In this document: in pieces, positions 42,836-56,246 of the stretch
Layout of the letters: every line of letters starts with the position of its first letter
Numbering within the stretch: position 1 is the first letter of the stretch
Origin: Pholiota molesta
Taxonomy: Eukaryota > Basidiomycota > Agaricomycetes > Agaricales > Strophariaceae
Assembly: GCA_014925825.1 (NCBI GenBank)
Contig: JACGCK010000032.1
Coordinates: forward strand, 1-64,000
Length of the DNA: 64,000 nucleotides
Direction: 5' to 3'
Position numbers and translations under genes: made by a program
The notes under the pieces: model-generated
Database searches by the model: none
What the model was told of the DNA's origin: nothing
The model's input: the letters and a program-made list of their open reading frames with translations, nothing else

Positions 42836-42959
42836 AAATTATATATTCAAGTATTCAATTTAAGTACATAGTTTAATACTAATGTAAGTCTATGGCAGTT
42901 CTAACAAACCTACTACTTTGTTCACCCGTGCCTCCAGCATCGTACATCACCACCCACTG

Positions 42960-44180
42960 TGATTCCGTGTGAGGGATTGAGGTGGACGGCGTCGGAGGGA
43001 GAAAACGGCGAGAGGGGTGGCCGGTCATCGCCCTCAGCGGCTTCATGAACCTGGGGTGGGTGGGGTGGACAGTGATAGCGAATGGGGATGGCAGCGGCGA
43101 ATGGGTACGGCGGTGGGGAATGGGCAGATGCGCTCGGAAGGAGGCAAGGAGCTGGATGGCGGAGGGTGTCAGATGGGAGGGCGGTTGACAACACCAGGCA
43201 CGCACCTTTGGGATCTCCCTCTTGTCGGGTTTTCCCTCGATTCTTCATCCCTTGGCGTTCATCACTATGGATATTGGAGGGCGTATCTTGGTGGCGCCCG
43301 CTCCGCTCCTTCACCTTGCTGTCCCGCCCCAGCGCCCAGCCCGCACCCGTCGTCGCCCAAGCCCTCGAACCCGCCGTCGCCGGTCGCGCTAGAGCGGATG
43401 TCGAGCAGCTGCCGCTGCTGCGCCGCCGCGACGTGGCAGTGGCGGTGGACGCCGCAGTTGGTGTTGTTGTGGATGTCGGAGGCGGGGGCGTGGCGCCGTG
43501 AGGGGAGAGGGGCGAGGTGGGAGAGGTGGTGGTGCTGCGGCTGCGGCTGGATGTGGGGGTGGAGGTGGGATAGGAGGAGGCGGTGGAGACGGCGGATTGG
43601 GAGCGGGGTGGCGACAGGGCGTACGGCTGAGCGGGCGGTGGGTGGCGCTGTGGGGTGGGTTAGTGCGATTGACGGGGAGCGGCGGCGCCCGCACCTGTGT
43701 CCTATTGCGGCGCTCGTGGGGGCGCTCCTTGCCCTCCGCGGTGCCTCACTCGCCCTCCCTCGCCTTCCGCCGCCCTCCCTCTTCTGCGGCGCTCGCTCGC
43801 CGCTCACGGTGGCGGTACCTCGTGGTGCGCGATTGGGTGCCGGGCCTTGCGGTGTGTCGCGAGTCGCGGGCACTCCATTGGTTGCTGGGTGGGGCGCCGT
43901 GGGCTGCGTGTTCGCGCTGGTCGTAGGCCGGTGATGACGTGGCACCGCGGGTTGACGGCTGGTGGCGGTGCGCGTGGTGGTGTGTTGTTCTAGGCGCAGC
44001 TGTCTCGCGCCGGCCCACATCCTCGATGGAGGGAGGGGCACACGGCGCGCGGTGGTGGAGAGGGTGCTGCTTGGGTGCTGCTGCAAGAGAGTGAAATCAA
44101 AGTTGATTTCATTTTCAAGCGGAGCTTCAATCTCCGAATGTGACTCTGTGTCTGCGACGGCCATTGCAATACGACACAAT
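42960..44180. other. GC-rich island with long open frames on both strands
   Basis: Abrupt change from AT-rich flanks to G/C-rich, strand-asymmetric DNA. Open frames of 305 codons (+, 43017-43934) and 304 codons (-, 43265-44179) overlap. The minus frame has a plausible start (MAVADTESHSEIEAPLENEI at about 44164) but turns into His/Pro/Thr/Arg low complexity. No domain is visible. It may be a remnant of a transposon or a first exon; I do not call a gene. Confidence 0.35.
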
Positions 44181-44722
44181 CACCACACTGAAATAAACAT
44201 AAAGCCATGAGAATATATCTAATACATCCACCATGTTATCTGTACAATTTAAATAGCAAAATATATGGGATGAGACAGCAGAACAAGCCAGGGAATGCAA
44301 GACCGGGCCGGTTGATTACCAAGAATTTCTCACAGTACCGAAACTGACGACAAAATTTGGGGCGCGGCTCAGGATTGAAGAACTCACTTTTTTTTCAAAA
44401 AAGACTCGTAATAGGTCGGATGCCACACTGACAGAAGGAGGAAAATATGGCGTTTGGAGGTGGAAAATCTCGAAAGCTCTTTTAAAAATCGCCCAAAAAC
44501 GTTAAACGCTTACCGGGCACTACCAGTGCTCCTTGGCCCGTTGACCGGTGACTAATGACTGTTGAGTGACATGTGACTGGTGACTGTCACAGACTGCCAA
44601 ACTTCTGACATGGCGACAGTGTGGTTGCGCCCGCTGGCGCGCTGTTGCGCGCCACAACATAGCCTTGATTTAACATCATGTCATAAAGTACACTCTGAAC
44701 AAACAACGCAGCTGTTGCGGAT

Positions 44723-46780
44723 GTGCGCAGCTCCCAACTCTCCATGGCTATCTCTTCGGAGATCAACACATACCCGCCTGATAACTATGATGATCAACGA
44801 TATAACACCGTCTTCTCAGGTCCTACGCTGGTCACTGGAGGCACATTCGTGCAACACAACACAACTATAACGAACCAAAGCGCAGCCATGAGCGCTAAAG
44901 GTATGCTGATTGTATATTGCAATCATCCCAGCTAATGTCGTATTATAAGGAGGATTTGAGCAACTGCAAGATCAGGTCGCTCCAGCTGCCTTCCACAACT
45001 CAGCGCAACGTGTAGACCCTCCAAAATGTCATCCAAATACCCGGGATGCAGTACTCCAACATATCATGCAATGGATACGTGCATCTAAGGACCGCCAGTC
45101 TTGGATACTCTGGCTTAACGGAGCCGCAGGGGCTGGAAAATCGGCAATTGCGCAAACGATCGCCGAAATGTGCGAGGCAGAGCGAATGCAGTTGGCAAGT
45201 TTCTTCTTCTTCAGAGCGGACGAGACTCGCAATACTCCAAAACATCTGATTGCTACCCTTGCCTATCAACTTGCCCAAACCATTCCCGCCACCCGCGACA
45301 TTATCACGAAAGCTGTCGAAAGTGACCCCCTCATATTTCAGCGCTCTCTAGAAATTCAACTCGAACGTCTGGTCGTCAATCCTCTCCGTCAAATCCGAGA
45401 ACTGAATTTGCTGTCTAGCACCTCCCCTTTTCTCTTCATCATCGACGGTATTGACGAATGCGATAGCCGATTAGTGCAGATCAACATTTTGAATACCATT
45501 TCAAAGGCGATACATGCTCAGGGAATCCCTGCTATTTTCTTGATCGCTTCTCGGAATGAGAGCCAAATCACCATGACGTTCAATTCAAAGGGTTTGCTAG
45601 ACATTGTTACACGTATCGCCTTGGACGACGACTATCTCTCTGATGACGACATATCCCTGTTCCTTACCGAGAAATTCGCCGAAATCAAAGAAACGCATCC
45701 TTTGCAACATCTCATTCCCGAGACATGGCCATCTCCGGATCTTGTCCAGGCATTGGTCGAAAAATCTTCCGGTCAGTTCATCTATGCCTCCGTTGTCATA
45801 AAGTTCGTCTCGGCGCCCAACTCCCATCCCGTCCAGCGCTTGGAAATGGTTCGGGGAATACGGCCCACCCGCCTCGACACACCCTTTGCACAGCTGGACG
45901 CACTCTACCAGCACATCTTCTCCTCAGTGGATGATATCGAGAGCACTCTTCCCGTCCTGGCATATTCCATTCTGATGCGGCATACCGATATTCCGATGAT
46001 CACCAAGTTCTTAGGGTTGTCGGAGGGAACAGTGGAGACCGCTCTCGTCGATCTGACATCGGTTATAGCTTGCAAGGATGGACACGTCATATATCTGCAT
46101 GCCTCGCTTCCGGACTTCCTTCTCGACGCCACGCGTTCTCAGCAATATCACGTCAACCCTGTAAAATGGCATACAGAATTTGCGCATCGTTGGCTAACTC
46201 TGCAATGTCAGTCTGTTTTATCTATTCAATGCGACAACCTCATGTAATTAACCCCCGACGCAGCCCAACCAAATACGAATCGCGAGGATAATTCTGGATG
46301 GATTGCCGATGCAATCAAACATCTTCGACACTCGCTTCCTACTTCACAGCTTCACGACGACCTCATGAACTACAAGCCGTCAGCTGGTCACTTTGGCATC
46401 TCACCGAGCATAGAAAAGATGACGGATTTTCTGGACACTATCAAAGATTTGGTAAAATTAACTACTCTCCTCGCGGGACGTTCCTTCGGTGCACTTTACT
46501 GATATAGTCGTCAATATAGGATTTCAATGACGACAGGATGGCGTACAAACGACAACTCATTTTGATCACTCGTCTCGTCTATACTACGAATCATGACGAT
46601 ATGTCAATATTGGCGAAAGATCACGATATCCGTAGGATAGTGGCAAAGATCAAGGCTGAGGAACGAGTGGTCCGTATAATCTCGAAGATTGTTACCGCCA
46701 TAGCGATAATATGTTTGCCTGTCACTATATGCATCTCGTGTGTATGCGTACCATGCGCACTTTGTTGTCTCAAATTATAA
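44723..46780 (+). CDS. NACHT NTPase with C-terminal transmembrane tail
   Basis: Four exons (44723-44900, 44950-46206, 46264-46451, 46520-46780) give 627 residues; a start at 44744 is also possible. After a short N-terminus with GPTLVTGGTFVQHNTTI comes the NACHT domain: Walker A NGAAGAGKSAIAQTIAE, Walker B FLFIIDGIDECDS, then the winged-helix-like part ending YLHASLPDFLLDATRSQQYH. No WD40, TPR or ankyrin repeats follow. The last exon ends in a long hydrophobic stretch (IISKIVTAIAIICLPVTICI, continuing SCVCVPCALCC), a predicted membrane helix with a cysteine-rich end. The junction at 46206 uses donor GTCAGT. STAND NTPases switch between ADP and ATP states in fungal non-self or stress responses; the tail suggests membrane placement. 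Confidence 0.85.
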
Positions 46781-47336
46781 ATAAAAAGTGGACGTGGGCA
46801 GATATAACAAACTCAGTCTTGAATCTATTCTTTTGGCGAAACCACTAACTCGCTATCTACTGTCGAGGAACGTGCATAATAGCTTTGGAATATACTCCTC
46901 GACGTCGAATCAGCTAGTCTTGGCGGTACTATTGGAACCAAATTGGAACAGGTGAGTAGAAGAGTATCTCTTTGAATTGTTTTCTGAAATATTTCTTGCT
47001 TTCAAGGTCTTTTCCTCCTTAACATGCGGTGCAAACACAAGGTTTCTGGCAGATCCAGGTACATGCTATCTTCAAGTTGCAATGCTTGTCAAACTTACCG
47101 CACATGTCTGCCCGTCCAACGCTGATAAGAGGATACATATAAATCACATTCAGTATACGCAAATTCAGAGTTGTTCGAACTGGTGATATGGCCTTGCTTG
47201 GCCGAGCAAGTGGTAGTAAACGATTGACCCTCTTCGACGATATCAAAAATCCAATCATCCTGTTCCAATCCCCAAGAAATCTCTTCGCAAACCCGATACT
47301 ATGGCCACCTTCAGCTGCAATTCAGCTGGGACGCGC
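46781..47336. other. intergenic stretch, no gene
   Basis: No frame with support; it forms the 3' flank of the NACHT gene and of the convergent HsbA-like gene. Confidence 0.4.
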
Positions 47337-48067
47337 CTACACCGGTCCGAACGTGCCAATAGCCGAAGTGAACGCCGAATTAACCGTACTCTGGACACCG
47401 CTCAACTGTGCCTGCTGGGCGGCCTACAAATCCATCCATGAGTGACAAAAATGACAACGTGAATCGTATGGGTGGCATACTGGGAGCGCGACGATTGCCG
47501 CAGTTATAAACGCCGCCGTGAGCTTCTGCAAGGACCCCAAGATGCCTCCCACGGCGCCCGTCACGATGCTGCCACCAGTCCCGCTGGCCTCGAGCTCCGG
47601 CTTTGCGCCGACGAGGGCGGTCAATGCGCTAGGGATAGTCGTAGAAAGAGGCGTGACGGCAGCGATCAGCCCCGATGGGTTCTTCACCGGATTCGGGAGG
47701 GCCTACGAGGATTGGAGGTGGGCTTCAAATTAGTTGGGGGTGTCGGGTTTCGTGGATGAAATGGGACTTTACCTGGGCGTCGGTGGTGCTCTGATTGAGC
47801 GCTTGGAATATCCCCTCCAAGGCAATTCCTAAAGGCTTCGGGATGGAAACCACCGAGTCAGTATGGCACCACCGTAGAACAACTATGGGTCCTTACAATC
47901 GCTGAGATCGGAAAGCTATTAGGGTCGTATGCGGAAAGCGCGCCCGAGAAGGCGGTGATATTGCCCGTGAGGTTGGTCACGTCCGCCTGGACGTTCGCGA
48001 CGGTAGCGCCGAAGCCGCGGCATGCGGCGGCGGCGAGCGTGGCGAGGAGGATGTGCGGGAGCTTCAT
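47337..48067 (-). CDS. HsbA-like hydrophobic surface-binding protein, copy 1
   Basis: Exons 47897-48067, 47773-47835, 47481-47702 and 47337-47423 give 180 residues. A signal peptide (MKLPHILLATLAAAACRGFG) is followed by the helical HsbA pattern: VQADVTNLTGNITAFSGAL, PLGIALEGIFQALNQSTTDA, TPLSTTIPSALTALVGAKPE and GGILGSLQKLTAAFITAAI. Length fits the family (about 180). In Aspergillus oryzae HsbA binds hydrophobic surfaces and recruits a cutinase; in this fungus the role is inferred. It has a paralogue at 49258-50048 with the same four-exon layout. Confidence 0.85.
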
Positions 48068-49257
48068 GCTGGTATTGAATTTGCTGAGTGTCGCTTGACA
48101 AAGGGCGGTTTGTCAAATTTTGTGTACCACCATACAGAGGTTTTATACCATGTTTCTGCACCATTCCGAAATAGACATACGCTCCTGACTTTGACTAGGA
48201 GCTGCAGGTGATAAATATCCAGACACAAAGAATTAGATCTGAGTGCGAATAATTATAAATCTTGTGCTAAGAACTTAAAGAAGTTGTCAGTAGATTGGAT
48301 GTCGGCGGATTCTTCTGTCATATTGACCAGTCACCAAATACGCTACTTGACAAAGTGACCTAAGGAAGACTTCGAATCTCTGCAGCATCAATTCAAGTTT
48401 GGACTATTTCCGTTTTATGTTAGTTTGCGATTCGTTGAAGGAGTATGTCCAAGCCGATATTTATAAGTACTCATGTCGCGAGAAGTCCCACAAACTGAGC
48501 ATTCTTGCAACATTCTTGTAAGCTAAATCAAGTTTTGAATAAAAACATCCGGTGCTAGTACTGGAAGCGAATTGCATACACATACAGAGGACTTCGGAGT
48601 AACCTGATAATTATTCTGTCTATGCCATAGGCCCTAGGGCGAGCGCCTGACGCGCGGACGGGCGCCTTTCCCCAGAGATCGAGTGATCCGTCTCGGAAGT
48701 ACACGTAATCCATTACCAGTTTTGTAGACGAAGATTGATCCGGACGGGATTGACCTGGAGGCTGGCCCCGGGAGGTAGGGTCTAGTGAAGCATTGACTAC
48801 TTATTTGGATCATTGTTCCTGTCGAGTTGTCTTGTTCAAGTAGTACACACTTTGGCGGCAGTCTATGCGCTAATAGTGTCAGCGTCGAGAAGTTTGAGTA
48901 GCTTGCTGCTTGAGAGCGACAAGATAGACTTATGACATATATTTAGGCGATAATTTAGATAAGTAGAGCTTAAAGACGGGTTAGGGATCTTTTCCGTTGG
49001 TCTACAGAATGTGCGTACGTCCATGTAACCTAAATTTGATCTGAAGATCGTTGGGAACTGTAAAGCAGAATTTAAATATTGTGACACATTACTTATACTT
49101 AAGGCATGTAGCTATCTCGGTGGTTTTGAATGCTTCAAACATCATTTGAGTCATTTTTGAGCCACATGGGTATATTCTCTGAGGGAATAGTGAATTTTCC
49201 ATGAATCTTGAGTTTTTGGAGCAGAGAGGTCGAGTTTAAGTAGTATAAATAATACTG
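48068..49257. other. intergenic spacer of the HsbA pair
   Basis: The part 48590-48860 resembles 50380-50660 (for example GATCCG-C-TCTCGGAAG versus GATCCGCCTCGAAGG and TTGATCCGG-CGGG-TTGA), so the duplication included the promoter. 48860-49250 has no gene. Confidence 0.5.
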
Positions 49258-50048
49258 TTACAAGGTTTTGCGCGAAAGTGTTATAGATTGTAATGCATTT
49301 TCTAAATTTGAGAAAGTGCATAAACCAACTCCAAAAGTCGCAATAGTCGAAGAAAAAGCTTCATTAATGGTATCTTGGACACCGTTCAATGACGATTCCT
49401 GCGCGGTCTAAAAATCCGAGTATTAATTATGGTAATTTAATAGAGACGTCGTCACAGGGTACTCACTGGAAGTGCAGCGATGGATGCAGTCACAAACTCT
49501 TGAACGAGGTTCTGCAAAGCAACCAAAATGCCCCCCACAGCGCCGTCTGCAATGCCTCCGGAAGTGGGGATGGCGTCGAATTGCGGCTTTGCGCTGGCGA
49601 TGGCGTTCAACGCGTTGGGTACAGTGGTGGACAAAGGAGTGATGGCGGAAACCAGGGTTGTTGGGTTTTTGACAGGATGATTAAGGGCCTACATGTAAAT
49701 TATAAATCTCTGAGGTTAGTTGGAATGTTCTATTGTACGGGAGAAATTCCACTTCACTAGCGCATCCGTGGTGCTCTCATTAAGAGCTTGAAGTACGCCC
49801 TGTGCTGCAAATAACAATGGCTTTATGAAAAGATCGGTGAGCCAATATATATCGCAAAATAAGGCATTTACAGGACTTACAACCGCCGTGATGAGAAAGT
49901 TATTGGGATCCAACGCCGAAAGCGAGTCGGTGAAGGCCGTTATATTACCCGTGAGGTTGACCACATCCGCCTCAATGTCTACTACCATGGCACCAAGGCA
50001 ATATGCGGCGGTCGTTAGAATGAAGATGATAGTGTGCAGGAATTTCAT
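49258..50048 (-). CDS. HsbA-like hydrophobic surface-binding protein, copy 2
   Basis: Exons 49881-50048, 49758-49820, 49467-49688 and 49258-49407 give 200 residues. Exons 2 and 3 have the same lengths as copy 1 (63 and 222 bp). Signal peptide MKFLHTIIFILTTAAYCLGA; then IEADVVNLTGNITAFTDSL, PLLFAAQGVLQALNESTTDA, TPLSTTVPNALNAIASAKPQ, GGILVALQNLVQEFVTASI. Where copy 1 ends FGPV-stop, this copy reads FGVGL and goes on for 20 residues to a later stop, so the ancestral stop seems lost. Confidence 0.82.
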
Positions 50049-51342
50049 CTTGACAATGCCTCTGCTGTATACCGATCCTTACAATTGCCGGGCTGTCGAA
50101 TTATCCATGTCTACACATGTACACACTTTATACTACCGGCGGAAAAGCACTTCGTGAGATGGAATGATTATTGAAACATTCCAGACGTCCAATGTGCTCT
50201 GGTCCTTGCCTTCACGTTCAAGTCAATCATGGGAAGATGCGGGAATTTGATCACAAATACCCAGACCAAAGCGGGAAAAATTCTATTTCTAAACCTTGCG
50301 CTAGGAGTTTAAGAGGAAGCTAGACGCAGTACTGAAAGCTAGCAATGCCATTGGGACTGGTGACATGGAAGGCTGCGGAAGGCTTTCCCCAGACTCAAGG
50401 CACAGATGATCCGCCTCGAAGGTATATTTATTACCTTTTTAGTGCTTCGTCGTTGATCCGGGCGGGGTTGATCTATCTCCGTCATTCTGTGTGCCAACAT
50501 ACGCGACGTGCTTGAGTTGAATCTTCCACTGGAACTCATTGGAAGTAAGAATGTGTGCTTGTCTTCTAGTAAAACTACAGCCGCATCCAAGCCACATCCG
50601 TCTCATTATTCCTGTCGAGTCATCTTGTCCAAGTCCTACGTTGACAGTCTAAGCGCTCCTGAGAATGACAGGAATTATGATGTATATTCATTGTCGAGCG
50701 ATAATTTCAGTAGGTCTTTCTACACAGATTTAAGATCTATGGCGATGAAGTCCATTCCCTAAACACATTGCGTTCTGGTCTGTATAAAGATAATGAGTAT
50801 TTCGTGGACCTATTCCTTCGCATCCCCTGGGTATGTTATGTTTCCCTTTGAAGCTGTCAATTTACCATGAGAGACTGAACCAGGATCACCACCTACATAT
50901 TTTGTTTCTTGACGCTTTGCGATGTGCCGCGTATTTTTCCTTCCACAAACGGAGCCAGGTAATTCAAGTTTGGGCACTCTGAGCACTCTGTAACGGCAAA
51001 TGCAGGCTTGAACCGCTACTGCGGCCCGCTAGGCAGCACTCACACCGGTCGCGCGGCGCGCTCGCTGAGCAATTGCCTTTTGATTGCCTTTGAAATTGTT
51101 CTGAGCCAATTCTGAGCGAACGTGCGCCAAGTAATCGGCAGTTTCATAGCGCTCCCACCCAACTCCCACCACTACTTGTAAAGATTTAATGCGGACACGA
51201 GCCAGGGAAAATAGTCCTCTGGAAGGTTGTCGGAGACTCGGAGGGCGGCAAGAGGGCGAGCTTGCGCCTGAAGCGACAACCGGGCTCAGCCGGCGTTGCT
51301 TGCGTGATTGAAATATTGTGTTCATGTGACGAACATATAATC
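50049..51342. other. intergenic stretch; duplicated HsbA promoter then unique DNA
   Basis: The left 600 bp belongs to the HsbA duplication. The rest has short frames only. Confidence 0.4.
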
Positions 51343-51349
51343 TATATAA
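51343..51349 (+). promoter_or_regulatory. TATA-like box of the glucose-6-phosphate isomerase gene
   Basis: TATATAA 52 bp upstream of the ATG at 51401, followed by a pyrimidine-rich CTGCTCTCCTCCG leader, a common arrangement in strongly expressed fungal genes. Confidence 0.4.
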
Positions 51350-51400
51350 CCTGCTCTCCTCCGTTTCTTCACTTCTCACCTACTTCATAGAACCACCAGC

Positions 51401-53493
<2,093 letters not shown>

Positions 53494-54097
53494 GTTGCAT
53501 TTGATACTCCGGACAGTTCGAAGGCAATTCGAATTACATTGTTATGAGGCGAAAAATATAGATTGCAAGTAGAGGAACGTTCAGTATGGAATCATCCAGA
53601 ATACAGAGAAGACAAACGGAATACTTAGTATACGCTATTATATGTATCAGTATGATATTTCGGCTCGATAGAAAAGTTTTTGTGTCATCCAGTCGCTTTT
53701 CTGCTCTAAAAAAACCAAAGCAACGAGCAGGTAGAATACTACTATTCAGAATAGTTATCGATAATGTATAATAATGATCGTGGGAAAGACTTTCAATTAG
53801 TCGAATTCCACCAGTTGATTCTAAGCTTGTTCTTAACAGCCAAAGTCGCCAGAAACACTCTCCAGACCCAATCCTAAACACCGCATTCTTGTTTCTTGTA
53901 TCAGGGAAACGAGAAGTAGACTCGGAAACGCGACGAAGGTGAGCCTCGAGCGATTTATTGACGGCGTGATGATCAAGTGGCGACACTGGCATGGTCATTT
54001 CGCCAGGAGCCATCCCGAGGAGAGACACAACGCGAATCTGCTGTGGATCCATGTTTGACTTCGCATAATACCCTTGCTGACGCTGATTTCACAGGAC
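53494..54097. other. intergenic stretch, no gene
   Basis: A 172-codon minus-strand frame (53534-54052) has no motif and covers the 3' flank of the isomerase gene; not called. Confidence 0.4.
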
Positions 54098-55746
54098 ATG
54101 TCGTCTACAGCAGCCCCGGCGTTTATCGATGCCATCTTTGCTCAGGTCACATCCGCGCCAACTCTCACCGCCCTGAACCAGATCTTTAAAACGAGCGCAT
54201 CGAAGGAGAACCAGGATACCGTTCTAGTGGGTTTCTTGTCGGATGGGCAGGATCCATTGCCGTTGCTGGACCCGCGGGCGTCTGGGTTGGCTGTGTTGTA
54301 TATCTTGTGAGTCGCGTTTGGTTTAGACGCCAATTATGATGGACGCTCACTGTGATCTGGGGTGGATGATGCTAGATCGGCGAGGCTGAACGCGAACTTC
54401 TCGAGCGTGCCTCCTCCTCCTTGGGAAGTCGTCGAGAACTTTTGTAGGAATTTCGAACCGAAACATGCGTATCTTGCCCCGGAACGCGGTATGTGCTCGT
54501 TCGTTTAATGCGCCTGGATCCGAATTGAATGAGGAGCAGTGACGAAATTGGCAAAGGGAATCCACCGTCTTGCAGGATACATAGGAAATGTGCGTTTGGT
54601 CATCTATACCACAGAATATCGATCGATCGTTTCTCTCCATACAGCTCAGCCTCGCTATTCCTTCGCTTTACAACCTCGTTACCCGATACCCACCAAATCC
54701 CGCATATCTCACCACAATCCACCCCATCTTCGTCCTCGTAAGCCTCTTTTCTTCCTCCTAGGATAACCAAATAAATATGATTTCTTCAGACATGCGTCTC
54801 AACCCGGCACTTCCTCCCCGCTCTCCCTGTCCTCTCCCAACCCATCACCGAGATCGACACCGCCCTGTGTCCAGATCTGACTTACACCGACAACCTCATG
54901 TACCACTACACAGGAGGCGTGGCGCTGGCGGCCCTTAAGCGATGGAAGGAAGCCGAGGAGCATCTAGAGATCTGCGTCACGAGCCCAGGGACGTACCCAG
55001 CCGCGCTGCAGATGGAGGCCCTGAAAAAGCTGAGGCTGGTGCAGCTCATTGCGCGAGGAACCGTTCCGCCGCTCCCGAAGTACACGCATCCGCAGCTGTT
55101 GAGGCTGTTCAAGAATACGCCGTATAATGCGTTTGTGAACGCGTATCCGAGGAACGGGCCGTTGATGAGGGAGATTTATGATAAGGAGAGGCAGAAGTTC
55201 TCCCAGGTACGCCCTTTGTATATTGATTTCTCATCGGATGCTTAGAGCGATGTATAGGATCGAAACCTTGGATTGTTGCAGCAAGCTATTGCTCGTGCGC
55301 CTCGATGGGTGCTCAAGAAACTCACGGCAACATACGTTACGTTGCACCTTTCGGATATTGGGCGCGCAGTGATGATCGATTCGGAGGATGAAGTAAGAGC
55401 GTTGCTCTTAAGCATGGTGCGTACTCTCCTTGCATCTCCACTTCCAACTCTAACCCCTTCTCAGATCGAATCCAATGATATTACAGCCCAAATCTCCGCC
55501 TCGGGCACTGTGACCTTTTCCGACCCGCCTGCGCAGTTCACGAAAGAACAGGTGGACAGTGTGCTCCGTGATGCACAAAATCAGACGGCGCTCCTGGCGT
55601 ACCTCGAACTCGAAATGGGCAGGAGTAAGGAATATTTGGGCAAGGCGGTTAAGACGAACGATTCCACATGGGCTCCTAATACCGAGGAGGAGATCTTCGC
55701 GAACCTTGGCGGGCAGCATATGTGGGAGGATAATATATATTCCTGA
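54098..55746 (+). CDS. csn3: COP9 signalosome complex subunit 3
   Basis: Seven exons (54098-54306, 54376-54488, 54540-54589, 54645-54737, 54790-55206, 55282-55416, 55465-55746) give 432 residues, about the size of CSN3 from other species. The order fits: helical repeats with LLDPRASGLAVLYIL, HRLAGYIGN, LAIPSLYNLVTRYPPNPAYL, TCVSTRHFLPALPVLSQPIT, YHYTGGVALAALKRWKEAEE, LEICVTSPGTYPAALQMEAL, KKLRLVQLIARG; then the PCI region with KLTATYVTLHLSDIGRAVMI and, after it, ISASGTVTFSDPPAQ. The signalosome removes Nedd8 from cullins and so controls SCF ubiquitin ligases in the nucleus. Introns are short GT-AG and all keep the frame. Confidence 0.9.
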
Positions 55747-56246
55747 GTGTAGGACGGTGAGGGGCGTTTGGGTAACAACAGGCGGTATACATCTTCTGGT
55801 GTCCCAATTGTCAGCGTCTGCTGACTCGGATGTTGCCACCATCGTCTTTCCCCTCTTCATGTTTCTTCACCCTTCGTCGTTGTTTTCGCTCTGCTATTTG
55901 AATTTTCCTCCATCGTGTCTGTTCCTTCTTTTTGTTTCCAAATCCAACTTGCAAGCTAATTGACCGCTTCATGAACGAACGCATTTTCCACACATAGATA
56001 GGACCCACATAGCTGGCTGTACGCTGTAAAATAATGTTATGTTGCCCCATGGTAGCCTGAATTTGAGTAGTGAATTGCGCCAAATTAGTCGAATTTGAAC
56101 CAAATACTGTCACACAATCCACCCCATTTCCCCACCATTTCGCATTTGGTCCTAGACAATCGAACAACGTCCTCAAGCGTTCTACGCGACGTCTTCGACG
56201 TTTTCCTCAACGTTCTCCCATCGTTCCTCGTTTTCAACGTTTCAGA
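55747..56246. other. 3' flank of csn3 and promoter of the MOB gene
   Basis: No further gene; the pyrimidine-rich stretch near 55840-55940 is probably 3' UTR. Confidence 0.4.

Noticed and set aside
53534..54052. 172-codon minus-strand frame downstream of the isomerase gene
   Set aside because: No motif, poor composition, and it covers the flanks of two well-supported plus-strand genes.
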